Positions 7,328-10,388 of a DNA stretch of 10,388 nt are shown here, piece after piece. Positions within the stretch are counted from its first letter, which is position 1. Every line of letters starts with the position of its first letter. The notes under the pieces are model-generated. The model was given only the letters and a program-made list of their open reading frames with translations. It was not told the origin of the DNA and made no database searches. Origin of the DNA: JAUREX01 sp044356825 (GTDB lineage: Bacteria > Pseudomonadota > Alphaproteobacteria > Rhodobacterales > Rhodobacteraceae); the NCBI GenBank assembly GCA_044356825.1, contig JBIKVM010000097.1, positions 1 to 10,388 of the forward strand, in the 5' to 3' direction. The position numbers and the translations under genes were made by a program.

Positions 7328-7364
7328 CGCCCAGCCCTTGATCGCGATGCAACAGCTTGCCGCC

Positions 7365-8582
7365 CTAGGCGCCCCCGCGCGACAGGCGACCTCGAGGCAG
7401 GAGGACTGCGGCTGCGGCCGCATAGATGCTGATGCAATCGAGGAAATCGGCGCGCGCCACATGGTCGTCGACGCCCGAGGCGAGCCCCGCCTGCGGGCCG
7501 AAGCACACGGCCGGCACACCGCGGGCGCGCCAGCGCGCGGCATCCGAGGCCGGCAGCCGCGTGACCGGATGGGGCGGCCTGCCGCGCACCCGCCCGGCGG
7601 CGGCGGCGACGGCGGCGACGGGGGCGCTGGCCGGGTCCGACCAGTTCGCCTCCCACCCCTTGATCTCCTCCCAGCCGAGCCCGCGGCCTGCGCAGAGCGC
7701 ATCGAGCCAGCCGCCCACCTCGGCGCGCGCAAGCCCCGGCGGCAGGCGCAGGTCGATGTCGGCCTCGGCCACCGAGACGGCCGGGCTGAACCCCGCCCCG
7801 CCCGAGATGCGGCCGATGTTGGCGCTGACGCGCTGCCCCTCGGCGTTCTGCGCATGGGCAAGCTCGGCAAGCGGCGGCACGATCCTGCGGTCGTTCCAGG
7901 CGTCGATTTCGACGAGCGCCGCGGCGAGGCGGGCGGGGGCGGAACTGCCGCGGGTGGTCAGCATACCTTGGCCGACCCGGCCCGTCGCGCGCAGCCGCAC
8001 CCACATGAGGCCCTTTTCCGCAAGCGCGAGGCCCATGCCCCCCGGCCCCTCGCCGCAGATGAGCCAGTCGCCCAGAACCTCGGCTTCATGCGACTGAAGC
8101 AGGAAGGCCGCGCCGTCGGGTCCGAACACGCATTCGTCCGCAACGAGGCTGAGCGTGACCGTGCCCGACCAGGCGGCGCGCGCAGTGTGCAGCCGGCGCA
8201 GCGCGAACAGCATCGCCACCGCCGCCGCCTTCATGTTGCCGGTTCCGAGGCCATGAAGCCGCCCGTCCACCTCGGTCAGGGCAAGGGGCGGATATTGCCA
8301 CGCGGCCAGATCGCCGGGCGGCACCGTGTCGAGATGGGCGTTGAGCACGAGATGCCCGCCCGGGCCGTTGTCGATCCGGGCAAGGATGTTGGGCTTTCGC
8401 GCGTCGCGGGCGAGGATCTCGTGCGCGATCCCGGCCCGGCCGAGGAAGGCCGCGCATTCCGCCGCCACGGCCGCCGTCGGGCCGGGGGGGTTGATGCTGT
8501 CGCAGGCCACGAGCCGCCCCAGCAGTTCGACCGCCTCGGCCGCCTCGTCTGCCGCGACCCGCTCCCCGAGCACATCCGCCAT
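7365..8582 (-). CDS. M20-family metallohydrolase-like protein with substituted metal-site residues
   Basis: The product is 405 residues with the M20 (ArgE/DapE/carboxypeptidase G2) architecture: a catalytic domain at about 15-180, an inserted dimerisation domain at about 185-290, and the return to the catalytic domain. Retained landmarks are NAHLDTVPPGD (His83, Asp85), DE at 149-150 with the expected general base Glu150, GEG with Glu178, SDA near 346-348, and a late His374 in GVDDHVARADF. Three normally conserved places differ: GTGNMK has Asn116 where the bridging Asp is expected, DEC has Cys151 where the second metal-binding Glu is expected, and GRVGQG has Gln205 where the lid-domain His usually sits. 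M20 enzymes remove acyl or peptidyl groups from amino acids; the substrate here is unknown. ATG 8582 has AGGGGG five bases upstream; GTG 8588 is an alternative. The gene is divergent from the SDR gene, with 92 bp between them. Confidence 0.82.
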   Translation of the reverse strand: MADVLGERVAADEAAEAVELLGRLVACDSINPPGPTAAVAAECAAFLGRAGIAHEILARDARKPNILARIDNGPGGHLVLNAHLDTVPPGDLAAWQYPPLALTEVDGRLHGLGTGNMKAAAVAMLFALRRLHTARAAWSGTVTLSLVADECVFGPDGAAFLLQSHEAEVLGDWLICGEGPGGMGLALAEKGLMWVRLRATGRVGQGMLTTRGSSAPARLAAALVEIDAWNDRRIVPPLAELAHAQNAEGQRVSANIGRISGGAGFSPAVSVAEADIDLRLPPGLARAEVGGWLDALCAGRGLGWEEIKGWEANWSDPASAPVAAVAAAAGRVRGRPPHPVTRLPASDAARWRARGVPAVCFGPQAGLASGVDDHVARADFLDCISIYAAAAAVLLPRGRLSRGGA

Positions 8583-8674
8583 CCCCACCCCCTGCGCCTA
8601 CCGCCCGCCTCCGGGCCGGGCAGGACCATGCGCGCGCTTTTCCCGATCCGCAACTCATCGAAGGATACCACCCC

Positions 8675-9436
8675 ATGACCAGCACAGGATTGCTCGACGG
8701 CCGGACGGCCCTCATCACCGGGGGGGCGCGCGGCATCGGCTTTGCCGTCGCCACCGCCTATGCCGCGCAGGGGGCGCGCGTCGTCCTTGTCGATCTCGAC
8801 GCGAAGGCCACCGCCGATGCGGCGGCGCGCATCCCGGGCGCCGAGCCGCTCGTGCTCGACGTCACCGACGAGGCCGCGACCGAGGCGGCGTTCGAGGCCC
8901 TCGCGGCGCGGGGCCGCGCGCCCGATGTCGTGGTGGCGAACGCCGGCATCCTGCACCTCGCGCTCGCGACGGAGACCCCGCTCGAGCGGTTCGAGGCCGT
9001 GAACGCCGTCAACCTCACGGGGGCCTTCCTGACCGCGCGGGCCGGGGCGCGCCGGATGGGGGCGGGGGGGCGGATCATCTTCACCTCCTCGCTCTTCGGG
9101 ATCCGGGGCGGGGCGCAGAACGTCGCCTATTCGGCATCGAAATTCGCGGTCGTCGGGATGATGCAATGCATGGCGGCCGAGCTTGCGCCCAAGGGGATCG
9201 GCGTCAATGCCGTCGCGCCCGGCCAGATCCAGACCGAGATGATCGAGAAACTCGTGGCCGACCGCCTCGCCATGGGCCTGCCCGACCCGCGCGAGCGGCT
9301 CATCGCGCGGATCCCGTGGGGCCGGATGGGCGCGCCCGAAGAGCTGGCGGGCACCTATGTCTTTCTCGCCTCGCGGCTCTCGGACTATCTGACGGGGCAG
9401 ACGATCGTGGTCGACGGCGGCTGGCAGGTCGGCTGA
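8675..9436 (+). CDS. Short-chain dehydrogenase/reductase, probably NAD-dependent
   Basis: The product is 253 residues, a typical classical SDR. The Rossmann nucleotide motif is TGGARGIG (15-22). Asp40 at the end of the second strand (VVLVDLD) favours NAD over NADP. NAG (89-91), catalytic Asn113, Ser139 and the Tyr152-SAS-Lys156 motif form the complete active-site tetrad. APGQIQTEM (181-189) and the C-terminal YLTGQTIVVDGGW are the usual tail motifs. It would oxidise an alcohol or reduce a carbonyl in the cytosol; the substrate cannot be assigned, and sugar alcohols, hydroxy acids and cis-diol intermediates are all possible. ATG 8675 has AAGGA nine bases upstream. Its stop is 36 bp from the convergent Lrp-type gene. 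Being near a Rieske oxygenase, it might act on that enzyme's product, but this is inference, as the two genes are not in one operon. Confidence 0.9.
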   Translation: MTSTGLLDGRTALITGGARGIGFAVATAYAAQGARVVLVDLDAKATADAAARIPGAEPLVLDVTDEAATEAAFEALAARGRAPDVVVANAGILHLALATETPLERFEAVNAVNLTGAFLTARAGARRMGAGGRIIFTSSLFGIRGGAQNVAYSASKFAVVGMMQCMAAELAPKGIGVNAVAPGQIQTEMIEKLVADRLAMGLPDPRERLIARIPWGRMGAPEELAGTYVFLASRLSDYLTGQTIVVDGGWQVG

Positions 9437-9472
9437 GGGCCCGCCGTGCAGGGGTGACAGCAGCGGGGCGGT

Positions 9473-9943
9473 TCAATCCGCCTCGTCGATCGGCACGTCA
9501 TAGCCCACCTTCACGCGGTCCATCACCACCATCGTCTCGAAGCGCCGGACGTTGCGGTTGGCAAACAGGAAATCCTCCACGAAGGCGTCATAGGCCTCCA
9601 TCGAGCGGGCCGAGAGGATCAGCACGAAGTCGCTCTGGCCGGTGACGTAATAGCACTGCATGATCTCGACATTCTCGCGGCAGGCCCGCTTGAACGACGA
9701 GATCACGTCGGAATGCTCGCGCTCGAGCGTGATCGTCACGACCATGGTGATGCGCCGCCCCGCCGCGCGCGGGTTGACGATCGCGACCTCGGCCTCGATC
9801 ACGCCGCTTTCGCGCAGCGCGGCCAGCCGGCGGTGGCAGGCCGAGGGCGAAAGCCCGATCCGCTTGGCGAGCTCGGCGCTCGTGATGCGCGTGTTCTGCT
9901 GGAAGAGCCTGAGGATCTTGCGGTCGAAGGAGTCGAGTTCCAT
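9473..9943 (-). CDS. Lrp/AsnC-family transcriptional regulator
   Basis: The product is 156 residues, the family's usual size. It begins MELDSFDRKILRLFQQNTRI, the classic Lrp/AsnC opening. The winged HTH follows, with the helix-turn-helix at about 22-41 (SAELAKRIGLSPSACHRRL) and the wing GVIEAEVAIVNP. Residues 66-142 form the RAM ligand-binding domain, with CYYVTGQSDFVLIL (97-110) containing the conserved G-x-x-D turn. Members assemble as dimers to octamers, sense amino acids or related small molecules, and often control a divergent neighbour and themselves. ATG 9943 has AGGAG eight bases upstream. The divergent Rieske oxygenase gene, across a 142-bp AT-rich gap, is the obvious first target. 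The known KynR regulators of kynurenine catabolism are also Lrp/AsnC proteins, so control of kynU is possible but unsupported by distance (about 3.2 kb). Confidence 0.93.
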   Translation of the reverse strand: MELDSFDRKILRLFQQNTRITSAELAKRIGLSPSACHRRLAALRESGVIEAEVAIVNPRAAGRRITMVVTITLEREHSDVISSFKRACRENVEIMQCYYVTGQSDFVLILSARSMEAYDAFVEDFLFANRNVRRFETMVVMDRVKVGYDVPIDEAD

Positions 9944-10085
9944 CCGGGCTTCTCCTGTCGCGGCTGGGAAACGATTCGCAGCGCGCCGAAACGGAAATAT
10001 CTCGTAATTCGGCAAAGGTATGCACCGATATTTTGAGTTTACTTTAGATTCGCACAATTTACGCACGAGTGGAGCACTAGCGTCG
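9944..10085. promoter_or_regulatory. Divergent control region between the Lrp-type regulator and the Rieske oxygenase gene
   Basis: The 142-bp gap becomes strikingly AT-rich; bases 10021-10080 are about 42% GC by my count. AAATATC (9995-10001) and GATATTT (10027-10033) form an exact 7-bp inverted repeat whose centres are 32 bp apart, about three helical turns. GATTCGCA occurs as a direct repeat at 9973-9980 and 10047-10054. A possible promoter for the regulator on the minus strand is TTGTGC (10052-10057) with CAAAAT (10030-10035), 16-bp spacer; this -10 overlaps one arm of the inverted repeat. For the oxygenase gene, TTGAGT (10033-10038) could be a -35 but the matching -10 (about 10055-10061) is weak. 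Autoregulation and control of the oxygenase by the Lrp-type protein is the likely reading. Confidence 0.5.
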
Positions 10086-10388
10086 ATGGAGCGGGCCGGT
10101 CTGTCGCGCCCGTGGACGACCCCTTTGCCGCGGTGGATGATGACGGTTGCGACGCTGCCCTATGCGCTCTTCGATGATCCGGCCGTGATGGCGGCCGAGG
10201 AATCGCGCATCTTCGGCCGCTCGTGGTCGGCGGTGGCCTTTGCCGCCGATCTGGCCGAACTTGGGCAGACATTCACCGCGCGGATCGGCCGGGTGCCCGT
10301 CGTGCTTGCTCGCGGGGCGGACGGGGTGCTCCGGGGTTTCGTCAATGTCTGCCGCCACCGTGGCCACCCCGTGGCCGAAGGCGGCGGG
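10086..10388 (+). CDS. Rieske-type aromatic ring-hydroxylating oxygenase alpha subunit, N-terminal part (runs off the window)
   Basis: The frame opens at ATG 10086 and stays open for 101 codons to the window end. The segment DDPAVMAAEESRIFGRSWSA is the standard lead-in of ring-hydroxylating oxygenase large subunits. The start of the Rieske [2Fe-2S] domain follows: GVLRGFVNVCRHRGHPV with Cys89 and His91, the first CxH ligand pair. The second CxxH pair and the catalytic non-heme iron domain lie beyond the window. Such enzymes hydroxylate aromatics or N-demethylate betaine-type compounds using a separate reductase; the substrate is not readable here. A GTGGAG sits 11 bases before ATG 10086, which is long, so ATG 10137 or 10140 is possible. 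The gene is divergent from the Lrp-type regulator, which probably controls it. An oxygenase for the kynureninase product anthranilate is conceivable, but nothing in this fragment shows it. Confidence 0.85.
   Translation, partial: MERAGLSRPWTTPLPRWMMTVATLPYALFDDPAVMAAEESRIFGRSWSAVAFAADLAELGQTFTARIGRVPVVLARGADGVLRGFVNVCRHRGHPVAEGGG

Larger units (their letters stand above)
7023..7364. other. Gene-free stretch between the M20 gene and pdeM
   Basis: I see no gene in these 342 bases; the frames open across it give low-complexity or Arg/Pro/Ala-rich translations with no family resemblance. The half next to pdeM must hold the promoter and leader of the pdeM-kynU transcript. Bases 7141-7200 are only about 45% GC by my count and contain the imperfect palindrome listed separately. 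GGCATG (7182-7187) also pairs with CATGCC (7203-7208). The half next to the M20 gene carries a GC-rich hairpin. No clear -35/-10 pair could be placed. Confidence 0.55.

Noticed and set aside
7023..7352. N-terminal extension of PdeM to ATG 7142 or to the start of the open frame at 7352
   Set aside because: The added residues resemble no part of the PdeM family, the ATG at 7142 lacks a ribosome site, and the extension would cover the AT-rich palindrome region that looks regulatory.
7082..7432. A 116-codon plus-strand frame in the gap upstream of pdeM
   Set aside because: It has Cys/Pro/Arg-rich, unstructured sequence, no good ribosome site, and runs into the 3' end of the M20 gene on the other strand.
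6537..8678. A 713-codon open frame on the plus strand spanning pdeM, the gap and the M20 gene
   Set aside because: It runs opposite two well-supported genes and through the intergenic stretch. The translation is low complexity (Arg, Pro, Gly, His) with no recognisable motif, so it is a GC-driven shadow.
9061..9072. A run of seven G in the SDR gene as a phase-variation or frameshift site
   Set aside because: The frame reads through intact into the conserved Ser/Tyr/Lys motifs, and G runs of this length are common in such GC-rich DNA, as at 8484-8490.
9437..9472. A bidirectional terminator between the SDR and Lrp genes
   Set aside because: Only a short CCGCC/GGCGG pairing is available and there is no T-tract in either direction.

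Overview
The window is high-GC DNA, roughly 70% in the genes and falling to about 42-45% in two intergenic patches. Gene content and protein style suggest an alphaproteobacterium, most likely Rhodobacteraceae/Rhodobacterales. The clues are a class A penicillin-binding protein of alphaproteobacterial type, a lipoyl-synthase-like tail, a ScsC/DsbA-type thiol oxidoreductase, a ligase-associated PdeM nuclease and a kynureninase. The assignment rests on gene families, not on any rRNA marker. No tRNA, rRNA, insertion sequence, phage gene or CRISPR array is visible.

Layout. Left part (1-4720): the last 33 codons of probable lipA (+) converge with a periplasmic DsbA-family gene (-), and a 14-bp tandem repeat covers the junction. 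The DsbA gene is divergent from a class I/II aminotransferase (+), which is followed by a full-length class A PBP (mrcA/ponA, +). Middle part (4763-7022, all -): pdeM and kynU overlap by 4 bp (ATGA) and must be co-transcribed. A small unrecognised ORF of lower GC (about 60%) follows. Upstream of pdeM is a 342-bp gene-free stretch with an AT-rich, operator-like 22-bp imperfect palindrome. Right part (7365-10388): an M20-family hydrolase (-) with altered metal-site residues is divergent from a short-chain dehydrogenase (+). The dehydrogenase converges with an Lrp/AsnC regulator (-), and the regulator is divergent from a Rieske-type ring-hydroxylating oxygenase alpha subunit (+) cut off by the window end.

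How they may work together. The left genes are housekeeping: lipoate synthesis, periplasmic disulfide chemistry, amino-group transfer and cell-wall synthesis. The right genes look like an accessory catabolic block (oxygenase, dehydrogenase, amidohydrolase-like protein) under local Lrp/AsnC control. The regulator-oxygenase intergenic region is AT-rich and carries an inverted repeat with centres 32 bp apart, suiting a multimeric Lrp-type protein. Tryptophan breakdown is represented only by kynU.

Nothing here is clearly a new defence or mobile system. The points most worth checking are the M20-like protein with substituted metal ligands, the pdeM-kynU coupling with its upstream palindrome, and the Lrp/Rieske control region.
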